Shown here: positions 15,922-25,766 of the stretch, one piece after another
Layout of the letters: every line of letters begins with the position of its first letter
How positions within the stretch are numbered: position 1 is the stretch's first letter
Source: DAHUZL01 sp035533215
GTDB taxonomy: Bacteria > Chloroflexota > Dormibacteria > Aeolococcales > Bog-877
DNA length: 64,000 bases
Assembly: GCA_035533215.1 (NCBI GenBank)
Contig: DATLUG010000039.1
Location: forward strand, 1 to 64,000
Direction of reading: 5' to 3'
Program-made: the position numbers and the translations under genes
The notes under the pieces: generated by a model
What the model saw: the letters and a program-made list of their open reading frames with translations, nothing else
Databases searched by the model: none
What the model was told of the DNA's origin: nothing

Positions 15922-17850
15922 GTGACCGCCGCGGCGACGACGGAGCCCAGGCCGGTCACGGTCACGATCGATGGCCGCCCGGTGACGGTCGCACCGGGGA
16001 CGTTGGTCTGGGACGCCTGCGAGAAGGCGGGCGTCTTCGTCCCCGTCTACTGCGCCCACAAGAAGATGGAGCCGGTCGCGGTCTGCCGGATGTGCCTGGT
16101 CGAGGTCGGCACCATGCCCAAGCTCCAGCCCGCCTGCGCCACCCTGGTGCACGACGGGATGGCGGTGCGGACCCAGACCGATCGGGTGCGCCGGTTCCGC
16201 CAGGGCAACATGGAGTTCCTCCTCCTCAACCACCCCCTCGACTGCCCGGTGTGCGATCGCGGCGGGGAGTGCGACCTGCAGGACTTCGCCCACCGCTACG
16301 GACCACCGCGCTCGCGCACCCCCATCACCGGCAAGGTCCATTTCGACAAGGCCCGCCCGCTGTCGGACAAGATCATGCTCGATCAGGAGCGCTGCATCCT
16401 CTGCTGGCGCTGCGTGCGCTACTGCGACGAGATCACCGGCGACCGCGCCATCGTGCTCCAGGAGCGGGCGGTCCGCACCGTGGTCGACACCTTCGAGGGC
16501 CGACCGCTGACCGGTGAGTTCCAGGGCAACCTGCCCGAGGTGTGCCCGGTGGGGGCGCTCACCCACATCGCCTACCGCTTCCGCTCCCGCCCCTGGGACC
16601 TGCAGCGCACCCCCAGCATCTGCCCCGGGTGCAGCTACGGCTGCAGCCTCGGGATCGACAGCCGAGACGACGGGGTGGTGCGCTTCGTCAGCCAGGACAA
16701 TCCCGACGTCGACGACAGCTGGCTCTGCGACCGCGGCCGCTACGGGTTTCCCGAGCTGAACCGGACCGATCGCATCCGCACCGCCCAGCTCAAGCTGGAG
16801 GGGCCGGTCCGCCCGGTCCGGGCGATGGAGGCGGTGGGGGCGGCCACTCGCGCCCTGGCCGCGGTCCTGGAGCGGCACGGGCCGGCGTCGGTCGCCCTGC
16901 TGGGCACCCCGCTGATGACCAACGAGGAGGCGTTCTGCCTCCAGTGGCTGGCCCGCGACGTGATCGAGACGCCCCACCTCGACCACCAGTTGGAGACCTG
17001 GCCCGGGCTGGGGCCGCTGGAGTTCCGGCTCGCCATCCGCGACCTGGAGGCCTGCGACACGGTGGTGGTGCTGGGTGAGCGCCCCGAGCGGGCCACCCCG
17101 GTGCTCACCCTCCGGCTCCGCAAGGCGGAGCGCACCCACCGCCGCGAGGTGCGCCGGGTCGCGGCCGACGCCGACCCCGCGGAGCTGGCGCGGACTGTCC
17201 GCGACCGGATGCTGGTCGGGGTCGTCGCCCACGAGGCCGACCGCGAGCAGGCGGCCCGGGTGGCGGCCCTGCTGGGGCCGCTCAATCGCGAGGTCCGCCG
17301 CCTCACCCTCACCGAGGGGATGAACGGCCGCGGCTGCAAGGACATGGGTCTGCTCCCGGGGCAGGGGCCCGGCTACGTGGCGGCGGCACGGTCCGGGATG
17401 AGCGGACGCCAGATCCTCGCCGCCGCCGCCGCTGGCCGCCTCCGCGCGCTGGTCGTGGTGGGACCGAACCCCCTGCTGGAGCAGGACCCCGCCTTCGAGC
17501 CGGCCTGCGCGCGGGTGCCCCTGCTGGTTGCGATCACCCCCGTCATCGGCGCGCTCAGCCGCCACGCCCACGTGCTGGTTCCGGGCCGCACCATCGCCGA
17601 GAAGTCGGGGACCGTCACCAGCAGCGAGGGCCGCGTGCAGATGGTGCGGACCGCCATCCAGCCGCGCTTCGGCTCCGCGCCCCCAGAGCTGCGGCTGCTG
17701 GTCGAGCTGGGCCGGATGCTGGGTGGGAGCTGGAGCGGTGCCGCCCTCGCGACGCCGGCGTTCGACGTCATCGCCGAAGCCGTCCCCTCCTATCGCGGCA
17801 CCCGGGTGGGATTGCGGGCGGCGTGGGCCGAGTGGGGAGGGCCGGCGTGA
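15922..17850 (+). CDS. nuoG: NADH-quinone oxidoreductase subunit G
   Basis: 642-residue Fe-S subunit. The N-terminal ferredoxin domain carries a [2Fe-2S] cluster (YCAHKKMEPVAVCRMC). Next come the His/Cys motif HPLDCPVCDRGGECDLQ, a [4Fe-4S] set in CILCWRCVRYC with CPVGAL, and a further Cys set in CPGCSYGCSLG introducing a molybdopterin-oxidoreductase-like domain that holds no cofactor in complex I. It is shorter than many NuoG proteins of 800-900 residues, with a reduced C-terminal domain. The GTG start at 15922 follows a run of G with GGGGGAGG as ribosome-binding site. Confidence 0.94.
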   Translation: MTAAATTEPRPVTVTIDGRPVTVAPGTLVWDACEKAGVFVPVYCAHKKMEPVAVCRMCLVEVGTMPKLQPACATLVHDGMAVRTQTDRVRRFRQGNMEFLLLNHPLDCPVCDRGGECDLQDFAHRYGPPRSRTPITGKVHFDKARPLSDKIMLDQERCILCWRCVRYCDEITGDRAIVLQERAVRTVVDTFEGRPLTGEFQGNLPEVCPVGALTHIAYRFRSRPWDLQRTPSICPGCSYGCSLGIDSRDDGVVRFVSQDNPDVDDSWLCDRGRYGFPELNRTDRIRTAQLKLEGPVRPVRAMEAVGAATRALAAVLERHGPASVALLGTPLMTNEEAFCLQWLARDVIETPHLDHQLETWPGLGPLEFRLAIRDLEACDTVVVLGERPERATPVLTLRLRKAERTHRREVRRVAADADPAELARTVRDRMLVGVVAHEADREQAARVAALLGPLNREVRRLTLTEGMNGRGCKDMGLLPGQGPGYVAAARSGMSGRQILAAAAAGRLRALVVVGPNPLLEQDPAFEPACARVPLLVAITPVIGALSRHAHVLVPGRTIAEKSGTVTSSEGRVQMVRTAIQPRFGSAPPELRLLVELGRMLGGSWSGAALATPAFDVIAEAVPSYRGTRVGLRAAWAEWGGPA

Positions 17851-17863
17851 CCGGGGATGGCCG

Positions 17864-18964
17864 GTGACGGCCCTCCTCTCGGCTTCGCTCCACCCCCAGC
17901 TGGCGGCCCTCGGCGGCGGTGTCAACGTCCCGCTGACCTTCCTCGTTGCCCTCGTCAAGGGGGTCCTGATCCTCGTCGTGCTCCTCACCACCGCCGCCTA
18001 CCTGGTCCTGGCCGAGCGCAAGGTGTCGGCCCGGATCCAGCTCCGGTTGGGGCCCAACCGGGTCGGCCCCGGCGGCCTCATGCAGCCCGCCGCCGACGCC
18101 GTCAAGCTGATCTTCAAGGAGGCGGCCGCCCCGGACGGGCGCGACCGCTTCCTCTTCGAGCTGGCGCCTGCGCTGGCGGCGGTGGCGGCACTCTTCGCCT
18201 TCGCCGTCATCCCCATCAACCAGACCATCTGCATCGGCGGTCGTCACGGTGCCGGCCCCCTCTCGGCGGCCTGCCCGGGCGGGTTCGCCCTCCACTGGGA
18301 CCTGGCCCACCTCAACATCGGGCTCCTCTTCATCCTCGCCGTCACCTCGATCGGGGTGTACGCGATCTTCCTGGGCGGTTGGGCCAGCAATTCCAAGTAC
18401 TCGCTGCTGGGAGCGTTGCGCAGCTCCGCCCAGCTGATCAGCTACGAGCTGGCGGTGAGCTTCGCCGTGCTCGGGCCGGTGCTGCTGTCAGGGTCGCTCA
18501 ATCTGGAGCGGATGGTGCAGGCGCAGCACCGCCTGTGGTTCGTCTTCCTGCAGCCGCTGGCCTTCCTGCTCTACCTGACCGCCGGGCTGGCCGAGACCAA
18601 TCGACTGCCCTTCGATCTGCCGGAGGCGGAGGGAGAGCTGGGCGCCGGCTACCACACCGAGATGGCGGGAATGCGGTTCGGGCTGTTCTTCGTCGGTGAG
18701 TACGTCAACATGGTGGTGGTGGCGGCGATCGCCACCACCCTGTTCCTGGGCGGCTGGATGGCGCCGTTCTTCTTCCTGCCCAGCTGGCTGGGCCCGATCT
18801 GGTTCTTCGCCAAGGTGATGCTGCTGATCTTCATGATGCTGTGGATCCGCTGGACCTACCCCAGGCTCCGCTACGATCGCCTGATGCAGTTCGGCTGGAA
18901 GGTGCTGCTGCCGCTGGGTCTCGCCAACATCGTGGTCACCGCGGTGTTCGTGGCGCTGCGATGA
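17864..18964 (+). CDS. nuoH: NADH-quinone oxidoreductase subunit H
   Basis: 366-residue membrane subunit with eight or more transmembrane helices, forming the quinone entry channel and first proton path. Diagnostic segments are AERKVSARIQLRLGPNRVGP, GGLMQPAADAVKLIFKE and ETNRLPFDLPEAEGELGAGY. The start is GTG 17864, just after the nuoG stop. A short insert with two cysteines (ICIGGRHGAGPLSAACPGG) follows the second helix. Confidence 0.95.
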   Translation: MTALLSASLHPQLAALGGGVNVPLTFLVALVKGVLILVVLLTTAAYLVLAERKVSARIQLRLGPNRVGPGGLMQPAADAVKLIFKEAAAPDGRDRFLFELAPALAAVAALFAFAVIPINQTICIGGRHGAGPLSAACPGGFALHWDLAHLNIGLLFILAVTSIGVYAIFLGGWASNSKYSLLGALRSSAQLISYELAVSFAVLGPVLLSGSLNLERMVQAQHRLWFVFLQPLAFLLYLTAGLAETNRLPFDLPEAEGELGAGYHTEMAGMRFGLFFVGEYVNMVVVAAIATTLFLGGWMAPFFFLPSWLGPIWFFAKVMLLIFMMLWIRWTYPRLRYDRLMQFGWKVLLPLGLANIVVTAVFVALR

Positions 18965-18982
18965 GCATGGTCGCGCAGGGGG

Positions 18983-19579
18983 GTGGGCATGTTCCGTGAG
19001 ATGTTCGGCGGCCTGCGCATCACCATGCGGGCGATGATGAGCAAGCCGCTCACCATCCAGTACCCCGAGGAGCAGCGCCCAGTGCCGCCGCGGGCGCGCG
19101 GGCGCCACATCCTGCACCGCTACGACAACGGCCTGGAGAAGTGCATCGGCTGTGAGCTCTGCTCGGGCGCCTGCCCGGTGGGCTGCATCTACGTCCTGCC
19201 CGCCGCCAACGACCCCCTCCACCCGGTCTCGCCGGGGGAGCGCTTCGCGGCCCGCTACGAGATCAACCTGATGCGCTGCATCTACTGCGGCTACTGTGCC
19301 GAGGCCTGCCCGACCGAGGCCATCACCCTCGGGCCCCGACTCGACCTCGCCGACTACAAGCGGGAGCGGCTGGTCGCCACCAAGAGTGACCTGCTGGAGG
19401 CCTGGCCCGGCTTCACACCGCTCCGGCAGCCGGGGGCGGAGGGGCAGGGGCCGCCCGGGTCCCCGCCGGACCCCCTCGGCGCCGCCGCGTCCCACGAAGG
19501 ACCGGCGGGCAGCGCCCCCGGGGTCAACCCGCCGATCCCGAGGCGGAGTGGCCCGGACCGGGAGTCTGGACCCCGGTGA
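18983..19579 (+). CDS. nuoI: NADH-quinone oxidoreductase subunit I
   Basis: 198-residue subunit with two ferredoxin-type [4Fe-4S] motifs, CIGCELCSGACPVGC and CIYCGYCAEACPTEA, which are clusters N6a and N6b. The core ends near residue 140. The last 55 residues form a Pro/Gly-rich tail (GAEGQGPPGSPPDPLG...) not typical of the family. GTG 18983 is used here; ATG 18989, two codons downstream with a G-rich ribosome-binding site, is equally plausible. The stop overlaps nuoJ. Confidence 0.95.
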   Translation: MGMFREMFGGLRITMRAMMSKPLTIQYPEEQRPVPPRARGRHILHRYDNGLEKCIGCELCSGACPVGCIYVLPAANDPLHPVSPGERFAARYEINLMRCIYCGYCAEACPTEAITLGPRLDLADYKRERLVATKSDLLEAWPGFTPLRQPGAEGQGPPGSPPDPLGAAASHEGPAGSAPGVNPPIPRRSGPDRESGPR

Positions 19580-20109
19580 CGGCGATCTTCGGGGTGGCGG
19601 CGGGGATCGCGTTCCTGGGAGCGCTGGGGGTGGTGGTGGCCAGGCGGACCCTGTACTCCGCGCTCGCGCTGATCGTCAACATGCTGGCCCTGGCGGTGCT
19701 CTTCCTCCTCCTCGACGCCCAGTTCCTGGCCGCGGTCCAGGTGATCGTCTATGCGGGGGCGGTGATGGTGCTGTTCGTCTTCATCATCGCCCTCCTGTCT
19801 CCGGGGGCGCAGGCGCGGCTCCGTCCGACCGAGCTGCGGGTGCTGATCGGCGCCGGTGCCGCGGTCCTGTTCACGGTGGTGCTGGTGCGGCTCACCCTCA
19901 ACGGGATCACGGTGACGCCGGGCGGCCATTTCCACGGCACCATCGGGCCCTTCGCGCCCCTCCTCGTCGACCGGCACGGCCAGGTGCAGACCCTGGGCGA
20001 ACAGCTCTTCACCACCTTCCTGCTGCCCTTCGAGGTCAGCTCGCTGCTGCTGCTGGTGGCCGCGGTGGGGGCGGTCCACCTTGCCCGGGGGCGGCAGGCG
20101 ACGCCGTGA
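19576..20109 (+). CDS. nuoJ: NADH-quinone oxidoreductase subunit J
   Basis: 177-residue membrane subunit with five predicted helices. The conserved third helix reads QVIVYAGAVMVLFVFIIALL and carries the pi-bulge region important for coupling. A longer loop (residues about 112-140) precedes the last helix. It overlaps nuoI and nuoK by four bases each. Confidence 0.94.
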   Translation: MTAIFGVAAGIAFLGALGVVVARRTLYSALALIVNMLALAVLFLLLDAQFLAAVQVIVYAGAVMVLFVFIIALLSPGAQARLRPTELRVLIGAGAAVLFTVVLVRLTLNGITVTPGGHFHGTIGPFAPLLVDRHGQVQTLGEQLFTTFLLPFEVSSLLLLVAAVGAVHLARGRQATP

Positions 20110-20414
20110 GCTTCCACCTCTTCCCCGGGTTCATCGGCCTCTCGGCGGCGATGTTCGGCATCGGCGCGGTCGGGGTGCTGGCCCGCCGCAACCCGCTGGT
20201 GGTGTTCATGTCGATCGAGCTGATGCTGAACGCCGCCAACCTGGCCCTCGTCACCTACGGACGCTTCACCCACACCATGGACGGCCAGGTCTTCGCGATC
20301 GTGGTGATCACCGTCGCCGCCAGCGAGGTGGTGGTGGGCTTGGCGCTCATCACTGGCGTGTTCCGGCGCGGCCGCCGGCTCGATCTCGACGACCTGGCCG
20401 AGCTCCGCGAATGA
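20106..20414 (+). CDS. nuoK: NADH-quinone oxidoreductase subunit K
   Basis: 102-residue, three-helix membrane subunit. Conserved acidic residues lie in the second helix (VFMSIELMLNAANLAL, Glu) and third helix (AASEVVVGLALI, Glu), both part of the proton path. GTG start in a GTGA overlap with nuoJ; the stop overlaps the ATG of nuoL. Confidence 0.95.
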   Translation: MSFHLFPGFIGLSAAMFGIGAVGVLARRNPLVVFMSIELMLNAANLALVTYGRFTHTMDGQVFAIVVITVAASEVVVGLALITGVFRRGRRLDLDDLAELRE

Positions 20415-22420
20415 CGATCGGCACCGGCTTCGCCACCGCTCTCGCCGCCGTGGTGCTGGGGCTGCCGCTCCTCGGATTCCTGGCGATCAGCCTCGTCGGC
20501 GGACGGCTTCCCCGCCGGCTGGTCCGCTGGCTCGGCCCCGGGGTGGTGCTGCTGGCTTTCGTCGGGGTGTGCGTCCTGCTGGCGGCAACCCTGATGCGGC
20601 CGGCCGCCGACCGCAGCGTCACGGTGGTGCTCTGGCAGTGGCTGCAGGTGGGGGTGCGGCACTGGCACGGGGTGGCCGGGACCAAGGGCTTCAGCGCCGA
20701 CTTCAGCGTCACCCTCGATCCCCTGGCCCTGGTGATGGCGGCGATCATCACCGGGGTGGGCGGGATCATCCACGTCTACAGCGTCGGCTACATGGCGGCG
20801 GATCAGGGGTTCAACCGCTTCTTCGCCTACATGAATCTGTTCGTCACCAGCATGCTGGTCCTGGTTCTCAGCGCCAACCTGGTCTTCCTGGTGATCGGAT
20901 GGTCGATGGTGGCGTTCACCTCCTACGCCCTGATCGCCTTCTGGCACGACCGGCCGGCGGCGGTGGCGGCGGGCCGCAAGGCCTACATCACCCAGGTCAT
21001 CGGCGACCTCGCCCTGGTGCTGGCGGCGTTCCTCATCTTCACCAATCTGAGGGGCCCCTCCGGACGGCTCCTCCACACCGTCAGCCTCCCGGCGATCTTC
21101 GCCAACGTCGGCCCGGGCGCCCACTTCCATGACGGCCTGGGGCCGACCGGCGGCGCGCTCGTCACCCTGATCGGGATCCTGCTCTTCATCGGCGCCGCCG
21201 CCAAGTCGGCGCAGTGGCCGCTGCACACCTGGCTGCCCGACGCCATGGAGGGCCCGACCCCGGTCTCGGCCCTCATCCACGCCGCCACCATGGTGACCGC
21301 GGGGGTCTACCTGGTGGTGCGATTCCACCCCGTCTACCAGCAGGCTCCGATCGCCGCCGGGGCGGTGGCGGTGGTGGGGATCGGCACCGCCTGGATGGCG
21401 GGCGTGATCGGTTGCACCCAGTACGACATCAAGCGGGTGATCGCCTACTCCACCATGAGCCAGATCGGGCTGATGATCTTCGCCGCCGGGATCGGCGCCT
21501 ACTCGGCGGCGATCTTCCACCTCCTCACCCACGCCTTCTTCAAGGCCCTGCTCTTCCTCGCCGCCGGCAACGTCATCCACGCCCTCCACGACGACCAGGA
21601 CGTAAGGGTGATGGGCGGCCTGCGCCGGCGGATGCGGCTCACCTACCCGGCCTTCCTGGTGGGCTCGCTGGCGCTGGCCGGGATCCCGATCTTCGCCGGC
21701 TGGTTCAGCAAGGAGGAGCTGCTGGGCTCGGGCCTGGTGCTGGGCCCGATCACCCCCTGGCTGTGGGTGATCGGGCTCTCCCTCAACGTCCTCACCAGCT
21801 TCTACATCTTCCGGGTGGTGTGGCTGGCATTCCACGGCACGCCCCGGTCGCCGCGCGCGGAGACCGCCCGGGAGGCGCCCCGGGTGATGACCGCGCCGGT
21901 GCTGGTGCTGGCGGGGCTGGCCACGGTGGCGGGGTTCCTCGAGGTCAACTTCGCCGGCTGGCGCCCGATCAACCTGTTCGCCGCCTTCCTGCAGCCGGTG
22001 GTGGGGGCGGCCCACGCCCACCCCCAGGCGGCGGCCGACCTCACCGCGCTGGTGGTGGGGACGCTGCTGAGCCTTTTCGGCATCGGGCTGGCGACCATGG
22101 TCTACCGGATGGGCCTGATCCCCGCCGACCTCGTCAGTCGCCGCGCCCCCTGGCTCTACCGGCTCTCGCTGCACAAGTTCTACTGGGACCAGATCTATGA
22201 CCTCGGCCTCACCCGTCCCACCCTGGCGCTGGCCCGGGTCCTCACCCGGGTGGTCGAGCCCAACATCTTCGACGGGGCGGTGCGCGGGGTGCGCGACGCG
22301 GTGGGCGCCCTCAGCCAGGACTTCCGCAGCTTCCAGACCGGCTACTTCCGCGGGTATGCGACCGTCTTCTTCGCCTTCGCGGCGATCGCGCTCCTGGTGC
22401 TGGGGCTGCGGCTGACGTGA
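20411..22420 (+). CDS. nuoL: NADH-quinone oxidoreductase subunit L
   Basis: 669-residue antiporter-like proton-pumping subunit at the far end of the membrane arm. It has roughly 16 membrane segments and a C-terminal lateral helix region. Diagnostic stretches: AAKSAQWPLHTWLPDAMEGP, TPVSALIHAATMVTAGVYL with its conserved Lys/His network, and HLLTHAFFKALLFLAAGNVI. Length is normal. ATGA-type overlaps with nuoK and nuoM suggest coupled translation. Confidence 0.96.
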   Translation: MTIGTGFATALAAVVLGLPLLGFLAISLVGGRLPRRLVRWLGPGVVLLAFVGVCVLLAATLMRPAADRSVTVVLWQWLQVGVRHWHGVAGTKGFSADFSVTLDPLALVMAAIITGVGGIIHVYSVGYMAADQGFNRFFAYMNLFVTSMLVLVLSANLVFLVIGWSMVAFTSYALIAFWHDRPAAVAAGRKAYITQVIGDLALVLAAFLIFTNLRGPSGRLLHTVSLPAIFANVGPGAHFHDGLGPTGGALVTLIGILLFIGAAAKSAQWPLHTWLPDAMEGPTPVSALIHAATMVTAGVYLVVRFHPVYQQAPIAAGAVAVVGIGTAWMAGVIGCTQYDIKRVIAYSTMSQIGLMIFAAGIGAYSAAIFHLLTHAFFKALLFLAAGNVIHALHDDQDVRVMGGLRRRMRLTYPAFLVGSLALAGIPIFAGWFSKEELLGSGLVLGPITPWLWVIGLSLNVLTSFYIFRVVWLAFHGTPRSPRAETAREAPRVMTAPVLVLAGLATVAGFLEVNFAGWRPINLFAAFLQPVVGAAHAHPQAAADLTALVVGTLLSLFGIGLATMVYRMGLIPADLVSRRAPWLYRLSLHKFYWDQIYDLGLTRPTLALARVLTRVVEPNIFDGAVRGVRDAVGALSQDFRSFQTGYFRGYATVFFAFAAIALLVLGLRLT

Positions 22421-24195
22421 GCTGGCCGATCCTCACCGTCGTGCTGCTGCTGCCCCTGGCGGGCGCGATCACCATCGCGCTGATCCCGGCCGACCGCCGC
22501 CGGGCCATCCGCGCGGTCTCGATCAGCACCACTGCGGCCACCCTGGGGCTGGCGGTGGTGCTGCTGGTCGCCTTCTACGCGCTGCCGAACCCGTCCAGCT
22601 CCCGGCTCTCCGGCTCGGTCCAGGGCCAGAGCCTGCACCAGGTGCTCTCGCCGATCACCTTCCAGTTCCAGGAGCAGGTGGGCTGGCTGGGCAGCCTTGG
22701 CAACCTCGGCGCGGCGGCGCCGACCCTGGACCAGGGCAACAACACCGTCGACCAGGCGGCCCCGCCGCCGATCAACTTCACCTACCATCTCGGCGCCGAC
22801 GGTCTCTCGGTGTGGCTGGTCGCCCTCGCCGCGCTCCTGTTCCTGATCGCGGCGCTGGCGCTGCGCCGGCGGGAGGGGATGGTCCGGTCGTTCGCGATCC
22901 TCATGTGCGTCTCCGAGGTCGGGGTGCTGGGGGTCCTGCTGTCGCTGGACCTGGTGCTCTTCTACTTCTTCTGGGAGGCGGCCCTGATCCCGCTCTACTT
23001 CCTCCTCCTCGGCTTCGGGGGCGAGCGGAGGGGACCGGCCGCGCTCAAGTTCATGATCTACACCGTGGCCGGCAGCCTCTTCATGCTGCTGGCGATCCTG
23101 GGCGCCTACTTCATCGGCGGGGCGCAGACGGGCATCTACACGTTCGACCTGCCCACCCAGATCCTGATCCAGACCTCGGTGCATGCCAGCCATCCCACCA
23201 CCCTCACCCTCTTCGGCCACGTCCTCCGCTTCCTCACCCCCCAGCAGTGGCTGTTCTGCGCCTTCGCGCTGGCCTTCGCGATCAAGATCCCGCTGGTCCC
23301 GCTCCACACCTGGCTGCCCGACGCCTACGAGTCGGGGTCCACCGCCTTCCTCGTCTTCTTCGCCGGGATCGTCAGCAAGCTGGGGGCCTTCGGCTTCATC
23401 CGCTACTGTCTGCCGCTCTTCCCCGGCCCCAGCCACACCTTCCAACCGGTGCTGATGGCGCTCGGGGTGACCAGCATCCTGTACGGGGCGCTGATGGCCC
23501 TGCGCGAGGTCGACCTCAAGCGGACGATCGGCTACGCGTCGATCAGCCACCTCGGCTTCATCGTGCTGGGGATCTTCAGCCTCGACGTCGACGGCCTCAA
23601 CGGCGCCATCCTCCAGATGGTGAACCACGGGGTCATCATCTGCGGGCTGTTCCTCTGCGCCGGGATGCTGGAGGCCCGCTTCCAGACCCGCGACCGGCGC
23701 CAGCTGGCCGGGCTGGCAGGATCGATGCCGGTCTTCGCCGGGCTCTTCCTGGTGATCGCGCTGGCCGGCCTGGGCATGCCGCTGCTGAGCAGCTTCGTGG
23801 GCGAGTTCCTCACCCTCCTCGGCGCCTTCGAGGTGGCGCCGGCGTGGGCGGTGGCGGCCGGGCTCGGCACCATCCTGGCCTGCTGGTACATGCTCCGGCT
23901 CTACCAGGGGGTGATGCAGGGGAGGGCTCCCGCGCCCGGGGCCGCGGGTCAGCGTGACCTGGGCCCGCTCGAGGTGGCGCTGCTGGCCCCGCTGGTGGCC
24001 CTGATCGCGGTGATCGGGGTCTTTCCCGAGCCGGTCATCCACGACACCCGCTTCAGTGCCAACCAGTACATCATCGCGGCCGACCGCGGGGTGGTGCCGA
24101 CCCCGGCGCGGCCGGCGGCGCGGCGGGCGGCGCGGCCGGCGGCGCTGCCGGCGGCGCGACCGGATGCGGCTGTCAGCGGGCCCCCGGTCCGGTGA
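22417..24195 (+). CDS. nuoM: NADH-quinone oxidoreductase subunit M
   Basis: 592-residue antiporter-like subunit with about 14 helices. Signature regions: LFYFFWEAALIPLYFLLLGF with the key Glu, KIPLVPLHTWLPDAY, and YASISHLGFIVLGIF. An unusually long first loop (about residues 55-120, SSRLSGSVQGQSLHQ...) and an Ala/Arg/Pro-rich C-terminal tail are longer than in common NuoM. GTG start overlapping the nuoL stop. Confidence 0.95.
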   Translation: MSWPILTVVLLLPLAGAITIALIPADRRRAIRAVSISTTAATLGLAVVLLVAFYALPNPSSSRLSGSVQGQSLHQVLSPITFQFQEQVGWLGSLGNLGAAAPTLDQGNNTVDQAAPPPINFTYHLGADGLSVWLVALAALLFLIAALALRRREGMVRSFAILMCVSEVGVLGVLLSLDLVLFYFFWEAALIPLYFLLLGFGGERRGPAALKFMIYTVAGSLFMLLAILGAYFIGGAQTGIYTFDLPTQILIQTSVHASHPTTLTLFGHVLRFLTPQQWLFCAFALAFAIKIPLVPLHTWLPDAYESGSTAFLVFFAGIVSKLGAFGFIRYCLPLFPGPSHTFQPVLMALGVTSILYGALMALREVDLKRTIGYASISHLGFIVLGIFSLDVDGLNGAILQMVNHGVIICGLFLCAGMLEARFQTRDRRQLAGLAGSMPVFAGLFLVIALAGLGMPLLSSFVGEFLTLLGAFEVAPAWAVAAGLGTILACWYMLRLYQGVMQGRAPAPGAAGQRDLGPLEVALLAPLVALIAVIGVFPEPVIHDTRFSANQYIIAADRGVVPTPARPAARRAARPAALPAARPDAAVSGPPVR

Positions 24196-25766
24196 GCGCG
24201 CTCGCCCATCCGGGGCTGCTGGCGGTCCTCCCCTGGCTCCCGCTCCACTTCGTCCCCGCCGCCAACCTGGTCGAGTTCCTCCCCGAGCTGGTGGTGGCGG
24301 CGGGGATGGTCGCGGTCCTCGTCACCGACCTCTTCACCGCCCCCGACCAGCGCCGCCGGCTGGCGGTGATGACCGGGGCGGTGCTGCTCGCGGCCCTTCT
24401 GGTCGCGGTGGGGGAGTGGGTCGCTCGGGTCTCTCCCCACCCGGTCTTCGACGGCGCCTTCGCCGCCGACCGGTTCGGGCTCTTCGCCGACTTCCTCGTC
24501 CTGCTGGTCGCGCTGGCGGTGACCTGGCTCTCGCCGACCTACCTGCAGCGGCGGGGGCTGGAGTCGGGCGAGTACTACGTCCTGCTCCTGGCGGCGGTGG
24601 AGGGGATGCTGGTGCTGAGCGGGGCCACCAACCTCATCGTGGTCTTCCTCGGCATCGAGCTGCTCTCGATCCCGCTCTACGTCCTCACCGCGCTCAACCG
24701 CGACGACGCCCTGGGGCAGGAGGGGGCGATCAAGTACCTGCTCCTGGGCGGCTTCGCCTCCGCCTTCCTGGTCTACGGGATGGCGCTCCTGTACGGCGAG
24801 ACCGGCGCCACCAGCCTCACCCGCATCCACGCCGTCGTCCTCCGCGGCGCGGCTGGGGGCCAGGTCGACCCGATGCTGCTGGCGGGGGTGGCCCTGATCG
24901 GGGTCGGGCTCAGCTTCAAGGTGTCGGCCGCGCCCTTCCACTGGTGGACGCCCGACGTGTACCAGGGCGCGCCGGTGCTGGTGACCATGTTCATGTCGGT
25001 GGCCACCAAGGTCGCCGCCTTCGCGGCCTTCCTGCGGATCTTCTCGGTGACCCTGGGGCCCAGCCGCTCCGCGTGGACGGTGCCGGTGGCGCTGGTGGCG
25101 ATCGCCTCGATGGTGTTTGGCAACGTGGTCGCCCTCCGGCAGCGGTCGCTGAAGCGGATGCTGGCCTACTCCGGCATCGCCCAGGCGGGCTACGTCCTCA
25201 TCGGCGTCGCCATCGGCCAGCCCGACGGCACCGCCGCCTCCCTCTACTACCTCGCCGCCTATGCGGCGATGAACACCGGGGCCTTCGGGATCCTCACCGC
25301 CCTCAGCGGCCGGGGCGAGGACTGCGACGACTACGGGGCGCTGCTGGGGCTGGGCCGCCGCCAGCCGCTGCTGGCGGCGCTGATGTCCCTGTTCCTGCTC
25401 TCGCTCGCCGGCTTCCCGCTGACGGCGGGCTTCTTCGGCAAGTTCTTCCTCTTCTCGGCCGCCATCCACGACGGCCAGGTGCCGCTGGCGGTCTGGGGCG
25501 TGCTCACCTCGGCGGTGTCGCTCTTCTACTATCTGCGCGTGATCCTCGCCATGTTCACCGAGCCCGGCCCCGTCGGCGAACCGGTCCAGGTGGCGGGGAT
25601 GACGCTCGCGGCCGGCGCCGCGGTCCCGGGGGGGCTGGCCGTGGTCCGGCCCACCCTGGGGGCGCGGGCCCTCCTCACCGTGCTCGCGGCGGCGACCCTG
25701 GTGCTGGGGATCTTCCCGGCCCTGGTGTACGGGCTGATCCAGGGGGTCCACCTCGTTGCCGGCTGA
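24192..25766 (+). CDS. nuoN: NADH-quinone oxidoreductase subunit N
   Basis: 524-residue antiporter-like subunit, 14 helices. Recognised by LIVVFLGIELLSIPLYVLTA (conserved Glu), GLSFKVSAAPFHWWTPDVYQGAP with the Lys/Trp motif, and LAYSGIAQAGYVLIG. It is the last nuo gene. The downstream glycosyltransferase begins inside its final codons, so it is probably cotranscribed. Confidence 0.95.
   Translation: MSALAHPGLLAVLPWLPLHFVPAANLVEFLPELVVAAGMVAVLVTDLFTAPDQRRRLAVMTGAVLLAALLVAVGEWVARVSPHPVFDGAFAADRFGLFADFLVLLVALAVTWLSPTYLQRRGLESGEYYVLLLAAVEGMLVLSGATNLIVVFLGIELLSIPLYVLTALNRDDALGQEGAIKYLLLGGFASAFLVYGMALLYGETGATSLTRIHAVVLRGAAGGQVDPMLLAGVALIGVGLSFKVSAAPFHWWTPDVYQGAPVLVTMFMSVATKVAAFAAFLRIFSVTLGPSRSAWTVPVALVAIASMVFGNVVALRQRSLKRMLAYSGIAQAGYVLIGVAIGQPDGTAASLYYLAAYAAMNTGAFGILTALSGRGEDCDDYGALLGLGRRQPLLAALMSLFLLSLAGFPLTAGFFGKFFLFSAAIHDGQVPLAVWGVLTSAVSLFYYLRVILAMFTEPGPVGEPVQVAGMTLAAGAAVPGGLAVVRPTLGARALLTVLAAATLVLGIFPALVYGLIQGVHLVAG

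Noticed and set aside
20255..22174. Long minus-strand open frame opposite nuoK/nuoL
   Set aside because: His/Asp/Gln/Gly-rich composition typical of the antisense of G+C-rich genes; the + strand carries clear nuoL motifs.
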